This document shows, in pieces, positions 42,520-56,614 of a stretch of 64,000 bases of DNA. The DNA is from Sinonovacula constricta (taxonomy: Eukaryota; Mollusca; Bivalvia; Cardiida; Solecurtidae): contig CM017563.1 of NCBI GenBank assembly GCA_007844125.1, positions 36,823,837-36,887,836 on the forward strand, given 5' to 3'. Numbering within the stretch: position 1 is the stretch's first letter; each line of letters begins with the position of its first letter. A program made the position numbers and the translations under genes. The notes under the pieces were generated by a model. That model saw only the letters and a list, made by a program, of their open reading frames with translations. It made no database searches and had not been told where the DNA came from.

Positions 42520-42591
<72 letters not shown>
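42501..42591. repeat. (TG)n microsatellite
   Basis: TG units with three TATG interruptions at the left end, then about 30 uninterrupted units. Confidence 0.97.
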
Positions 42592-42593
<2 letters not shown>

Positions 42594-44774
42594 TCAAATA
42601 TAGGCTAGGAATTATCCACAAAGGCTTCCTGTCATTAAAAGTATTATGTGTGCGAATCCATAAGTGATAAAGAATTCATTGTTCTGAAAATGCATGTTTT
42701 AATCTTTAGAACGACCCACACATTAACATAATTAAAAATGTGTGTTCTAATTATATATAACGGACATTTTTTGATACATTTTAACTTAAAAGTTCATTAT
42801 AATTGACAAAGGCAAGACTTAATGAGAACATTAATTTATGTCTACAGTTTTTGTTCCATTCATAGGCAAGCGAAAATACACTGTAACAACTATACCTTTC
42901 AAGCACATCTCGCGTTTAAGTAGGCGTATCATGGAAGAATTTATTGACCAGGCACAAATGGATAAAAATGTTAAACTTTAATCAACAACAAGGCCAATGT
43001 TGGATAAACATATTAAGATAATAAAGTATGTTGTGGCATAAAACATTATGATTGAATGATGATTTAAATAAATTTTCCTCATATGAAGAGTTGTAGCATT
43101 ACTTTCTGTGAGTTCAAATTTGTAAAAACTTCAACAATGTAATGCGTTGCATCTTGTTTGTATTTTACTTGGGCCAGGAATGGTACTGATATATTAAGCT
43201 ATTTATTATGTTTAATGACAAACTTAATATGTCGCCATGTTTAATGGGGATATCCTTTACTCTGTGACATAATGGAATTATACTCAAAGAACGTCAGACG
43301 TAAAAATCATCAACATGTCTGTATAATTATACAACAATTCCATGCAAAGAATATTAAGGGTATATTGATCTGACAACAATGATCCGGAAATTTTGTGTTA
43401 CTGTAATTGTTATGCATCAAAAGAATACCTTGAGATGCGAAGTTTTAAACTGTTTTAAACAGGTCGAATACAAAGGTCATTAACTGGCAATCCATGTGCG
43501 CAAAGGGAAAGAACCTGATCATGTTGGCTACATGTCTCCACGCGTGCATATAGAAGGGCTTGTGGTATCATTTGTACAAATAGTATGACTATTTATGGTA
43601 AAAAATAGCTGATGCTTCGTCATTAACATTGTAGTAATACCACATTTGGCGCTGTTTGGAGATATAAATAAGAAAAAGTTTCAAGTCAGCAAAATTACTG
43701 ATTTACGAGTTTTAGGTCTTCCATTCTACTCTTTTCAGTTGTGGTATGTTTAAACGGGAAAATGATAATTGGTATTTCTTAAACGAAGGCTACATTTAGT
43801 AAAGACTGTAGTTAATAGACGTACCCAAATCACATTTAGAATGTGCCTGTGGTCCCAATAAATCTCCGGTCTTGATTTTTCCAACAAGCCCGGTTTCATT
43901 TATCATTCATGCTAACATTTTCTTACATCTAGTTAATTTTAACTGACCGAAATATCGCAGAATGAATGAACTCGGTTTTATCATCTCTTGTTCAGAAAAA
44001 GCAAGCGCAGAGTTTTTTCTGAACTTTGTTACAAAGCAGCACAAAACGAATTAATATTCCATAAATTAAAACGAATAAGTCAAGGTTAAAAGTTATTATT
44101 TTCCTATGGAATTCAAATTTTCGTTTAAACAGTTTTAATACTCTTCTGATGTTTTTACGGCAAATAATATAACTATTGTTGGACGCCTTAATTGCAAACG
44201 AGGTAAAGTTGATTAGCACACAGAGATGTCAATACAGTCATGGGCATTCAATGATCTTATGAAAGTTCTGCGAAGAAATTGTATCCTTATCGTCAATTAA
44301 ATATTTGGAATGTATGCCAAACGGCTTTCCATGAACAATCTGGTATCAAAAGTCATTGCAAATGGAAGTGTAGCTTATTCAATTCATTTCCATGAAGAGT
44401 ACATGCTACCTGTAAGATCAATCAGTGTAGCGGTGACTTTGAGTACTTTAAGTACGACAGCCTCCAGGTTCAAGCCGAGGCTGCAACACAACAAATTCGT
44501 TAAATGTGAAGTCATAAAGCTATGTTTCTAACGCTAAAAATACTAGAGTAGTCCATTGACTTAAAGTTTCAAGATGACATACGTCCTAATATGTTATAGA
44601 CAACAAAAAACGTAATATACATGTTAAAAACATCCTCTCCAGATGCATAAACTGTTGTTGGCGAGATGTTCTTTATCACAACAAAAGAATCAATCAAACA
44701 AACAAATCAAAACAGACTTCCAAAATAAAAGTGCGAATACAAGCCGGTTTGATTAGCGATAACTAAACGAAAAA
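42592..44774. other. Non-coding AT-rich sequence before block B
   Basis: I see no gene or repeat. A 73-codon frame at 44,310-44,531 has somewhat balanced composition but no recognisable domain. The stretch ends at the sharp left boundary of block B. Confidence 0.5.
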
Positions 44775-46929
44775 ATGCTTTTTACGATCGTCTCTGCAAA
44801 TGACAGGAAACTGCTTTTTTTTATTTATATGACGTAGTATGTTCAATTCGCCACTTACGCCGCAAGATAATGCATAATGTTGAAAATTGCCCATTATGTT
44901 AACGAGGCCAGACAATAGATAGGTAAGATATGAACCAATCACATATTATGTTAAGATAAATAAAACATTCCTGGTAGACTTAACTGACATGGCCTCGGGC
45001 TGTAAGCAAGTTATTTTTGGCTTTTAGTATATTTTAGTAAGGTATTTATCATATAATCATAATGTCACGTTAAAACACAATGATACTAGATTTATCCATA
45101 AATGGTCACAGCAAATTTAATGATTCCAAAATATATTTTATTGGGATAGAAGCAATATTAAGCCCATAATGTTCAATGAAACCTGATATTGCCATTCACA
45201 GAACTTTATTTTTCAAGCCAAAAGCCTAAAAATGACAGTAATTAACTGTTACCAACCGTTCGCGATAAAACATGTATATATATTCTACGAAACCCGATGT
45301 TATGAGGCACTTTACATCAGCACCAACTGTCTACATTTAGAAAGCTTGATGTTTTATTTATTCTATTGAAGTACATAAGAAATGTTAAAGCATTTGGAAT
45401 GTCAACATCTTATCATTATATGTCGGCCCTAAGAATGGTATAATGTTATTACAGGCACCATTTTACATGGCTTCTCTTCACAATTACAACTTAGCTTTAA
45501 TTATTGTAATACCGGATATGATTACCGCAAAATGGTATGTTATTTAATAATGTGATTCTAAGTTACTCAGGAAACTCCTCTATTAAAGGACGATGGAGAC
45601 AAACAAATCATTAAGAAACTGTCTTTATAAGTTCTTGTCCCAATTGGCTACAATGTTTTATTCCATATCAGCTAATGTAATTGCTTCATTTCGTATCGCA
45701 TTATTATCGAGTACATCTTATCCCTTAAGTCGGTCATTTCCCGGAATATTGGTCAAGTACTCTTAATGTAAATGTGAACTAATGTGAAAAGGAGAAAAAC
45801 ACATCACGGCGTCACTAGGATGGTAATGTTTGTGTCATTGTGTCATGGTAATGTTTAATGAAGAAATTAAAGATTTGTGTTGCAAGTTATATCATTTAAA
45901 TGTTAACTCAAGTTACTTATATAATGTTTTTGAGAGTTGTATTTCACATTATGTAATGCGAGAACAATAAGCAAATTAAATATCATAGAAGGTGTTATAT
46001 TACAACATGCTATGTCGTTATGTGTTTTTCTGAACAGTGTGACTTTTAATGATTCTATTTTCAATAAATCAAAAGTCTGGTCTTGATATTCCTGAAAGTA
46101 ACGGCAACGAATCACGGTAGTTTATGTCCGTCGAGTATGGGTACAAGCGCTCGGTTATTTATCCGGACAAAAATCGACGTGCCTCAAGAGATCTGTTATT
46201 ATACTTAATGTACATTCTTCTGCGTTGAGATATATCGTGCAAAAATAAATTATGTCTAAATAAAAGTAAATAAAGTGCAGAAACATCAAAATGTTAGAAT
46301 AAGAAAACGTATGACTTTTCTACAATGGTTTTCGTCCCTGTGTAGAACTTGTTTGAGGCTACTTTTAGAGTTTTAAGCATGCAACTTTGTAGAGCTTGTT
46401 TTCATAAAGAGTTTTGTATTATTTTGTCCTTCGTATGTCAGTTTTTTACTTCATTCTTTAATGCTTTATTTATTAACACTTTCGTGAAAGAATTGAAAAG
46501 AGAACTAAGTTACAAATGGCTAGCCCCTAGTTAATGTATCATGAAATAAGAACGCAATGATATACGTGCATTTATATTTTGATAATTACCACGTACATCT
46601 GTTTGAAACAGCATTTGAGCTTTTATCTAGAAGCCCATTAATGTTCTCTTGCACAACTCCTAGCGGCAGATACTTTGCAAGTAAAAATGAGCGCTGATGC
46701 CTTTAGATAGCAGTTAATTATTGTTACTAAAAATATGAATGATTTTTCCAGGATTTCAACCTTGTTTGAGAGGAAATATATGGCTTACCTCTAATCATAT
46801 TTTTCGTACATAGTTTACACTAGCTATATTGATGACGGACAATGTAGGCAAGTTAACAGAGCTGGCATATCTGTAAAGTATTTTGTAATTGGAAAATGTT
46901 TAAGCAGAGATTCGGGGAACAATTATGTG

Positions 46930-47310
46930 TTGTAGACTGAAGGGTTGACATCTCAGTAAGTATTAAAGGCGTTAACGTCGTACCAACATTTGATATAGTA
47001 GCTTAATCTTTAATTCACATGTGCAGTTCATTTTGAAGCCAGCCAAGATTTAACAATGATAATCCTGTCCTTAATGCATGGAATACTTCCAATTTATAGC
47101 TCTACATTGTTTTAGCATATAAAAGCCATTGTTGCGTTGGATTTTCTGAGTCATTTTAACTGACTCGTGAGAGAATCTTGTAACTGGATTGCTTTTGAAC
47201 ATCGATAGATAACAGTCAAGAGTCAATTTTTTTAATTTCGACATTTATCTGAAATCTATTAAAGGGATTCTACTGTTAAAGTATATGTTTACAGCATTTA
47301 TTTCATCATT
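46930..47310 (+). repeat. Dispersed repeat D4, copy 4 (block B)
   Basis: This is the block B counterpart of 10,640-11,020. It shares CCAGCCAAGATTTAACAATG with the independent minus-strand copy at 1,570-1,960. Confidence 0.7.
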
Positions 47311-47340
47311 GTTATGTACGTTTACCAAACTAAAACTGTA

Positions 47341-47638
47341 ACAGCGCTTGTTACAAGATTGCCACACTGCACAGTTGACATTGTAGTTGTTTTGTTTTGT
47401 TTAATGTTTTCTAACATTCCACCATTTATAACCATGATAGCAACGTTCAGCTTGTTGGTGGAGCAAGACCCAAAACACATGTCTGGGTAAAACCACTAAC
47501 GCACCGCAAATCAGTTGGAAAACCTTCTCACATGAAGTCCTAAGGCCCGAACGTGACTCGAACACACGCAGTGAGAGGTTAAGCAGTCAGAGGAGTTTCA
47601 AATAGACGAATTTACCACTACGCCAAGGGCGCCCCTCT
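47341..47638 (-). mobile_element. SINE S3, present in block B only
   Basis: Minus-strand element whose tRNA-like head lies at the right end. It has a perfect box A (TGGCGTAGTGG, complement of 47,615-47,625) and a perfect box B (GTTCGAGTC, complement of 47,555-47,563). The longer A-to-B spacing suggests a tRNA with an extra arm or an internal insertion. The body carries GGTGCGTTAGTGGTTTTACC and CAGACATGTGTTTTGGGTC. In block A the flanks lie side by side (about 11,050-11,062), so this is a filled site against an empty site. I could not identify a clean target-site duplication. Confidence 0.88.
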
Positions 47639-47641
47639 ACC

Positions 47642-47900
47642 AAAATTTGGCCAATGTCAGTAGAGCATTGATCTGTGTTCTAAGAATAAGCACGAACATT
47701 TGGCCAATGTCAGTAGAGTATCAAACTGTGTTTTAAGAGTAAGCACCAGCATTTGGTCAATGTCAGTAGAGTATCGAACTGTGTTTTAAGAGTGAGCACC
47801 AACATTTGGCCGATGTCAGTAGGTTTTCGAATCCAATAAAATAAAATCCAAGCACTGTATTGGTTTTGATTTGATACCAGTTTTTTTTCATGCCTACAGC
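47642..47900 (+). mobile_element. tRNA-derived SINE-like element S5 with head module repeated 3.4 times (block B)
   Basis: Units start at 47,642, 47,695, 47,748 and 47,801, an exact 53-bp period. Each contains TTTGGCCAATGTCAGTAGAG, then a GTGTTYTAAGARTRAGCACC end. The last unit breaks after GTCAGTAG and joins directly to a box B-like GTTTTCGAATCC (47,823-47,834), followed by an A-rich stretch and TCCAAGCACTGTATTGG. Block A has two units and an intact head-to-box-B join. Confidence 0.7.
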
Positions 47901-49157
47901 TCCTAAATCCGATTTACAATTTTGTTTTATTGCTTAACCATAGACTATGTATTTGCCTTTCGGCAAGATTAAACTTCATGTCAGCCTTGCAAGCAACTGT
48001 ACGGCTTTTAAATGAAAATGTAGACACATTTCTGTAAGTACGTGTCGAAACTGATTTTCTCTACAAAATATCAATGCCCTTTTGGTACAAAAAACCATTC
48101 CATCGAGTTGACGCTCAGAAGACAGCTACTTTCATGAACAACAAAGAGTATGGTAACTTTTGACATAAGTCATTAAGATATTTGAAAGATTGACTCTTAA
48201 TTCAAATCATGTGACGTCGCCCAGACAGTCTGCTGATGTGGTATTATACTTTTTAATTCTTTTGACAATTTTCGGCTAGAAATATTTGCTCGTGTGACAT
48301 TGCATAGTAGTAGGTCAGTTCGAAGTAAATGACTGATATAATGTAGATTTATATTTAGATGTGGTGAACTGTTAATGTATGTAGATGTTAAATGAACAAA
48401 TCATAATCACAGAAACAGTTTTTTTTATTACAGATTCGAGAATCATTTGTAATAGCCTGCTTTTTAATATAACGTTTCTGGTTGCTTTCCAACAACTTAT
48501 CAGTTTTGTATTAAGTATGTTTTTTTTCAAAGGTATTAAAAATTATATTCACAAGAGTCCTCAAACACAATGCTGTGAAAGCACAACTGAAACACTTGTT
48601 TTGTGTATACTCAGAGACAGCGCAAAACAAAAAGCCCAACCCTTGCCACCTTCTTCAAACCCATAAACCTACCACTGTGTTCACAGTATAAAGCGAAACA
48701 AAGCCACATGCAAATTTCTAATCCTTAAATATCAAGTTTAAATTAAGAACGTGCTTCAAAACGATTTCTTAAGCTCTTAAGCGTTCAGGTATATCCTCGG
48801 AATGTTTTATAATTTCAGAATGTCGATACGTAAAACCTCTTTAAAATAGTTTGTTTCGTTGAACCCTTTGGTTTTCTATTGTCATTTCACTTTTTCTAAT
48901 AGCATTTTTATTTCTCCACTGTATTAGAAAATTGCACAATTTTTTCTCTGTTTACGTCCCTGCATTGTTATCGTATGGCGCCAACAGCTTGACCCTAATT
49001 ATTAGTTATCGCTGGTATTATTTCCTTTCAAAATAATCTCCTTTTAGGATCTGATTTGTTGTTGATGCATGCGTTTCATGTATAAATAGTTAAAATTGTC
49101 AATTGCAATTCCTCTTTATTGTTTCGAAATAGTAGTGTTCGTGCTGTTGTTTACTTC

Positions 49158-49215
49158 TGCAGGCCCTTACTTTAAACTGTCTGAGAAAAAAATCACCAGA
49201 AAGTGTGAGAGTAGA
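49158..49215 (+). repeat. Single unit of the 71-bp minisatellite (block B)
   Basis: One unit (CTGCAGGCCCTTACTTTAAA to GTGTGAGAGTAGAG) stands where block A has three. Confidence 0.85.
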
Positions 49216-50898
49216 GAAAACCGTAAATCAGGCTTTAGCAACTTACTCGATTCTTTTGCTGCCTCTTCGGACTAAGGCCATTGTCGTTGGGTTTGTTTTT
49301 GTTGTTGTTGTTTTTTTTGTCATGTCTCATCTCCGAGTTTTGTCACTTTTTATTTAGATATATTTAGATTGAATGTTTGCCTTTGTCTATTGGTTGTTTA
49401 AATTTCCAAGTAAGTTGCGAGTCCTATAGGACATTTTCAAATTTGCCCTTTCAGCAATCATGTTAACCGTCCTCTGTAATTTCAAGAGAATTAATAAAGC
49501 AGATGCGGCAACTAATGGGAAATTGTATTCAAAACAATTTCATTCAACTTAATTCAAAATAACACAGAACGGATGCGTTTCTCATAAAATCTTATCTTTA
49601 ATTCAATACAACGTTTCAAGAAACATCTTGCAGGTTTGAAATGACAAGCTTGAAATGGTATGCTTTAAATCAGTTTACGTTTCTTCAGCATGCCTGTAAT
49701 CGAAGCCGATCCGCGACACAATGCTTAGTCTTGTTTAAGAGTAATGGCGTGCAATTGTATAATATGGCCTTAAGTTTAATCACCGTACTAAATTAGCATT
49801 GGACTGTTTTCTTCACGTAATAGTGCCTTTTTTTGAAGCCACGCAATATAAAAGAATGTCATGACTATGGTATGATTTCTTTCCTTGGTGAAGGTCCCCA
49901 TAAGTACCTATAATCTACCGTATCATAGAAAATAGAAACAAAAATAACAACAACACTTTCTTGGTTCTCAGACAGGCTTATGTTGTATACTACAAGCAAT
50001 GAAAGCGATGGGGCAACGGATTGTTGAAATCGACGTTAAGGTTAGGCTATAGCTTGATTTAAATAGTTACTGTGATATAGATATTATTCATATGACGAAG
50101 CTTTTTTTTCAAATTCTGTACCCATTTAATTTGGGATCCGACAGTTTGGACCATTTTTCTTTTTTTCATGCAATCAAATATGTTATTCTTACCTGCAAAT
50201 ATCATACAATATAAAGTAATGAGTTTGTGCATTAACTTTGCCCTTAATCCATTGAACAAGGTTAAACTGTTTTTACATGTTTGCGATAAAGGCAAAGTGT
50301 TGGATATGTGTACCAATTTTGAAGTTTAACTTATTTTACCTCTCTTTGCTTTCCTTGAATATGAGATACATATTGAAAGAGAGAAACACCCCACAGAATG
50401 CAGCGACCCTTACAAAAAGACCAATTCATGACCATAAATTGTATACCGATCATACTGCAATACGTTTAAGTACTGCTGACGAAAGAGAATATTTAACATA
50501 CCGTTTCTTAATAGAGAAAAATTAACGACTTTCTAAAATAAATACATATTAAATATAAATATATAATCAAAGAAACATACTTTATCTAATTCTAGGCTAT
50601 TTGACGGTTAGTTACAGTTAATTGACAATATACAGTGTAAATCAATTTTCTTAACAGACATTTTGATCACGAGGAAAAATATAAACACTTTTGTCGTTAA
50701 AAATCTCGATTTTAATAATAATCCTCGCTAGTATGACACTTGAAGAGCAGCATTTCATTAAAAAAAATACAAACTACAAAAATAATTTTGTTTTATGCAA
50801 GTACGTAATGGCAATGCAAACGTCCTATTGAAATCAAATGGGTTGAAGGTTTATAAACTTAGTACGAAGGACTATGCAATTAACACCCGTCAATGGAT

Positions 50899-51155
50899 TT
50901 AATGGGACTAGCCGGCATTTTTGCCGATACTGTGCAGCGACATTGCTATCATTTTAGCAACGGGGCACTTATGATGTGCCCAGGGACTGAAACCAGCCCG
51001 TCTTCTATACTGACTCCGACGAGTCAGGCGTAATGCTGTCCCCTTAGCCCGGAGCGTTAGGAGGAAAGCGACTACTACCAACTTTAATGTCATTGGTAAA
51101 TCCACGACCTCCCGATCTGCAAGCCGAGGCTCTATCACCTTAGCTATTTCGGCCG
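50899..51155 (-). mobile_element. SINE S1, near full length (block B)
   Basis: A minus-strand S1 copy including the 3' module missing from the block A counterpart. The flanking near-repeats GTCAATGGAT (50,889-50,898) and GTCAATGTAT (51,156-51,165) look like an aged target-site duplication. The box B region has an internal deletion (about 20 bp lost near 51,095), so the promoter is broken. Confidence 0.88.
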
Positions 51156-52779
51156 GTCAATGTATGTAATAATTAGAGTTCAAAGTATGCAATTACTGCA
51201 AATCTCTAATAAGAAATGCAATACATTAAAATGATAGCATCTGAAACTAAAAGGTCATATCTCGATTTCAAAAATAGATCTGCTTCAAGTAAACACTTTT
51301 TCCGGATAACCAAAGCAACAGCATTAGGCAATTTAATACACTTCTTGTCATTAATAAGGCGGCTTACCATATAATACTACATATGACAACACTTGTCCAA
51401 TGGCATTGCTCAAATAGTATTTGAATTGAAACACGTTTTCACAAAGCTGCTTTGCAATACAATAATCAGGAAAGAAAATAACGCCGTTGTAGAAACTCTG
51501 CATTCGAACAGAATGGCGTGTGGATCAATTTTAGTTCGAGGCTTATATGAGAGTGTTTGCTGTCTTTGTATTTCGTTGTATGGTCTTTCACGGTAAAAAA
51601 TAGTACGCGATAAAACTATAGAAGATAATTAATATAGGGAATTTGCACGTTAGCGACGTGAAAAATCTTTTCTAAAGTAATAAATGACCTATAGCAATAC
51701 GGACCCAATTGATAAGGCGTTATGTGTGATTGCGTCTTCCAGGATTGGTTGATACTGGAATGTCCATTGCATAGCAAGGGGGCGTGCGTGCAGTTTTCTG
51801 AGCGACTGGCAATTATACAAGTCAAGTAAAGATCTTAGAAAATGCACTACTTAGTTACTAAGTTATTTTTTAACTTTGTTTTGGGTTAGATTTATTTGTT
51901 TGAATTTATTCTTTATTTTGTTGCAGTTACCAAATGGGGCAATATACTCAAAGTAAATTGTTGTTTGTTCGCCAGAGTAAATATTTACTGCATTTTGGCT
52001 GATTCACTTAGATAACCGTTTTCATTCCTTTTGTTTATATTTTATGATAAATTGAACTAAATGGAGACTTGCAAATACGGTTATTAATATAGTGTGCTAT
52101 AAAACAATTTTATGTTGGGTGTGTTAGAACGACAGTACACGTTGCCTTAATAATACTACGCATACATACTGTATAAGTAAACATTATTTACATTAACCGA
52201 TATCGCGTATGTTGCCATAATGGCCTATCAGGTGTCGGGGTGCCATCAATACAACTACATATAAACTGGAACCTGTCTTCGTAAATTTACTTCCGGAGTC
52301 GTCATCTCTCCAACCGTACTGGCGTTACAATTATTAACTCACCAATCGTTAACTCACCCACAGCATTTAACTTCATAGTGTTTGATATAAAAGCCGACAT
52401 TTCTTTCACTTTTAATACCTTACAGTTTAAAATGTATAGACAAATTGTTGTTATATCGTGTGAGAATTGAGAATGTTTATTATCACATGCGGTGATAGTT
52501 CGGGAAGAAATTGTTGACAGGTAAAGTTGTAATATTTTTTTTGACTGTGGTACAATATAAGGTGAAGCTTTAAAATCGTTTCTGAAGAGATATATGCAAA
52601 ATATCTGTCTCCACATTAAAAATAATGCTCAAAATTGTCATGAAAAAGTAAGTCGAAGTAATGGATTCAAGCTATTTGAAGTTTTTCAGGTAAAGTTATT
52701 TGTTTATATAAACATTTAAGACAATGACATAACAAAATATTTGATATATTTGCTATTTTTTCTGCCAGGTCATACTGTA

Positions 52780-52925
52780 GTTCGTTTTCAAACCAATTAA
52801 TATTTAAAACCCTGTTATTTAATGAAAATGTTCAACAAAATATTTCGCTATTATTTCTAGAAACCCCATTCGAATAAAACAATGCATTTGCAGCAAAAAA
52901 TATTGGCTGTTTGATTCATCGACGT
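52780..52925. other. About 145-bp segment only in block B
   Basis: In block A the flanks GCCTGGTCTCACTGTC and ACAAACAACTACTACGAG are adjacent (about 16,385-16,420). The extra sequence is AT-rich with no recognisable ends. Confidence 0.65.
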
Positions 52926-53800
52926 GTTACAAACAACCACTACGAGTAGGTGTAATAATACCTTTCAAGTCAGATAATAATATCAAAACACATCTGTCTA
53001 GAATCAAGGTCGATTAGTGGCAGGCAATACAGTCTATTTTAAGAAAACGTTGTGCAATGTTAATAAATCATTAAAATACACATAACCTGTGTTGTTGTTT
53101 TTTACTTAAGCTTACCAAGAAATCTTGCATGCGTTTCTGAACGAAAGGGGATGTCAGTCGTTATTGCTTAGCTGAATCTTTTTAAGTTTTTGTTTGTAAT
53201 TGGTTCGTACTATATTTTCTTTCGTGGGTGCTATTAAGGCAAATTACTAGAATCTTCTTCGGTGGAATCATGCATGCTTTAACAATTTATCAAACCAACT
53301 TTTTTTCCGAATATTTATGATATAAAATTATAACGAGCTTCGCGTCAAAAGATGAATCAGATTAAAGATTTAAGTGCTATTGAAATGAATGAAATGCCTG
53401 TGAATGTTTACAATTACGTACATGCGCACATTTATTCTTTGACAGAGCATACTTACAACAAATACAATAACATGTTTATAACAAATGTCATTTAATTATT
53501 CTTGTTCTCAGAATGGACCATGCTTATTAAAGTACATTAAAGTACTACGAACGTGTCTAGAACATAAAATTATTTCGCGCACAGGCAACTGATATCATGT
53601 TTTATTCTGATTTAATTCTAACAATCTTTTGAAATTGAGAATTACAGTAAGGATATAATTATACTGTCTAGGCACGCACAACGGGAATTAAATATATGGC
53701 ATTATATATAACTTGATGCATTAGTTCTTTCCGAGAAACGTTCTGATTGTATGAACGCTCGCTCTTCTCGATTATTTGATCATGTACGGCCTGAAGTTGT

Positions 53801-54111
53801 ACCGCACCTGGTGGCGCAATCGGGAGAGCCTCGGCTTCTGGAACCGAAGGCCCAGGATTCTATCCCGGGCCGCGACATACCAAAGTCGTTAAAAATGGTA
53901 GTGGCCCTTGCTTACGTTCAAGCAAATAGAAGGGTATTTCCAATACAGGTTAACCCGATGTCAGGATAATGTGACTGGGTGTGGTATCATGCCAGGTGTT
54001 TATGTCACTGGTATACACAGTAAAGGCAGCATTATATCTTCGTCAAGTGGACACCGTCTCCCGATAAGTGAAATACTGTAGCTGATACGATATACCCAAC
54101 AAATAAACAAA
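53801..54111 (+). mobile_element. tRNA-derived SINE, family S2 (block B)
   Basis: Counterpart of 17,260-17,578, with target-site duplications CCTGAAGTTGT (53,790-53,800) and CCTAAAGTTGT (54,112-54,122), 10 of 11 matching. Box A is TGGCGCAATCGG. About 13 bp are missing from the middle relative to block A (near AATGGTAGTGGCCCTTGCTT). Confidence 0.92.
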
Positions 54112-55024
54112 CCTAAAGTTGTTTTTTCAAACATAGTTTGACTGACTTAAACAAAACCATTCATGTATTCATTACACTACAATTGTATTCTTAACATTAT
54201 TCAGCATTTTTCTCAGATTTTTGTTGTTGTAAGGAATACACTTTATATTAAACATTTGACATTATATATTTGAAGCATATTTACAAACACTTGTAATATT
54301 CCTAAGACCAAATTGATATCTAGATCAATAGAGTAATGTATTCAGTTAAATTAAACTTTCACAATCCAAATCAATTTTCCTTGTAATTTTATCCGTTAAT
54401 TTAATGACACAAAAATCATTCATTAAAACAGCGGAATCTTAGTTAACTAATTAGTTTTATTATATTTTACAATAGCGAGGCGATAAAAAAAGTTTTCGAT
54501 TTTGAGATTCAAGCAAGTATTAATGTATCTCGTACAAAACTGACAGGCATGCTGTGCACGTTCACAAATCATTCTTCGAAGTATTTCAAATGGGAACACG
54601 GGACACTCGGTACGCTGTTGGTTTTCGTAATGAAAAGCTCTATCAAGATGAACACTGTCACAGCCTCAGGTTTGATTGATCTCAAAGATAGTGTGGGGAA
54701 AACTATAATCTTTCAAACACGCGTATAAACACTTCATAAATTTGGTATTTTAATCTAAAACTTGATTTACTTTTCCATAAAGATCGTATGTGAATACAGG
54801 CGGCCTGAGGAATCTATTCGTTTGAAGGCCAAGGCAAAACATTAAAGGTATTTCACTTGCACGTGTAAGGTGGTTGTTATTGTTGTTGTTTGTCTCGCTA
54901 GAAGAAAGTAAACAACTATTCATCGATTTTGACACTATTTCAAAGAAGGGTGTGGTATCTGAAAGGCAAAATCATTTCAAAATAAACAGTTATAATTTAT
55001 TATCGTTTCGCATAAAATATCCTT

Positions 55025-55385
55025 TACTGTGAATAGACACGAAGACGAAATATCAACCTTTCAAAGAAAATGAAAGCGCTTAGACATTTATTTGTCCAAA
55101 AAGAACTTTTTTGTCATTGCTTGCATTTGGGAAACCCCTCAGGAAGTGCGGGGTTAAAGCTTTGCAAAATCAGATTAAGCACACCAGCCTGTATTGTCGT
55201 CGACCTTTCCAATGCATTAACGGTCGTGTTTGCTCTGTCTGTTAAATTACTCACCATATATTTGTTTTTACTTTTACATTTGGCTTGCTTATGAATACCT
55301 TCGTCCTGTGCCATTTCAGATGTTGGTATATGTTGCAATGCTCATAGGACTTTGTCAAATATTCTCGCTCGTTTTGTGAGTGGTT
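55025..55385 (+). repeat. Interspersed repeat R4 (block B)
   Basis: Counterpart of 20,110-20,470. The core dyad is lost (CACCAGCCTGTATTGTCGTC); the tail GCAATGCTCATAGGACTTTG is intact. Confidence 0.85.
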
Positions 55386-55890
55386 ATATCAACCTTTACC
55401 ATTTCTAATAGATTATGTATAGGCATTTAAGTTACAACATAATTGACGTTAAGATATTAGTTGACATTTTATTTAAAATTAAAAAAAAATGCATAACTTT
55501 AATAAAAGGTTTTCAAATATATGTAAATTTGCAAGAGGACGTGGTTTGGAGACAAAATGCTGAAGGTATTCATGGATTGTTCATGCGTGTAGGATACTGG
55601 GAACACCACAACTTAAAACTAAACGTCTCCAATGACACTTTTTCTTTAATCTTTATTATTGATTACCTTTAGTAAACTGCAGGTATTTGCAATTGAATAC
55701 TTTCTATACTATTATAAAGCATTATACACAAAATGAGTTTTTGAGTGCTTGCAAATTCCTTTCATAATTTAAGTTCATAAAGATAGCTAATAGATGAATC
55801 TAAGAACGTCAGCAACATAGTTATATAATATCAACATAGGCTGTATAGGTAAACATTCCGACGTAATTGTCAATAATACAGCTGATGCTG

Positions 55891-55937
<47 letters not shown>

Positions 55938-55944
55938 TATAATA
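55891..55944. repeat. (ATA)n microsatellite (block B)
   Basis: About 18 units, against about 31 in block A. Confidence 0.95.
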
Positions 55945-56614
55945 AAATCTGGGCAGAACCAGTGGTTCACAGCAGATCAGATAAAAGACCTCACCACACT
56001 AAGCAAGTAAAGTTTTATTGTTCAATTATTTTTGCAAAGCTTGCTTTTGCGGTGTAGCAATAACGGTATATTGGGGGACTAGTACTCCATTAAGAAGTAT
56101 AATCTTTGATGGTGAATGTTGCTGTTTCTAACACATGTTATATACAGTTACACTGGAATTATTTTTTGAATGCGGATATTGATGGAAATATGTATCTCTT
56201 GAGATTTTGGTATCTCTATAACAGAGAAAATTTTTGATGTTAAAATATAATGATTTGAAGACATTATAGATGCATTTTGATAAACGTTTTACTGTTTCGT
56301 GACAGTTCTCGAATTAGTGAATGCACCGTTTTATAACAATAAGATTAAACCATATGATCTAGATTAATATTACATGGATGCATTATGACGTTATCGCTAA
56401 AACCGTTTTAAACATTTATTAATCCCTTTTGAGTGTTAATTATGTTTATTATAAAACCGTTTTTAACATTTATTAATCTCTTTTGATTGTTAATTTTGTT
56501 TATTATCTGGGTAAAATTGATAATCAGTTATATCTGATCGGGCAATGCAGAGCAACCCGTATGAAAAAGGCGTGACAATAATGTTTTTAAAAGTGACCGA
56601 ACAAGATGTGTGAT

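Noticed and set aside
52302..52616. 104-codon minus-strand frame in block B
   Set aside because: The matching stretch in block A is interrupted by stops and small indels, and no domain is recognisable.
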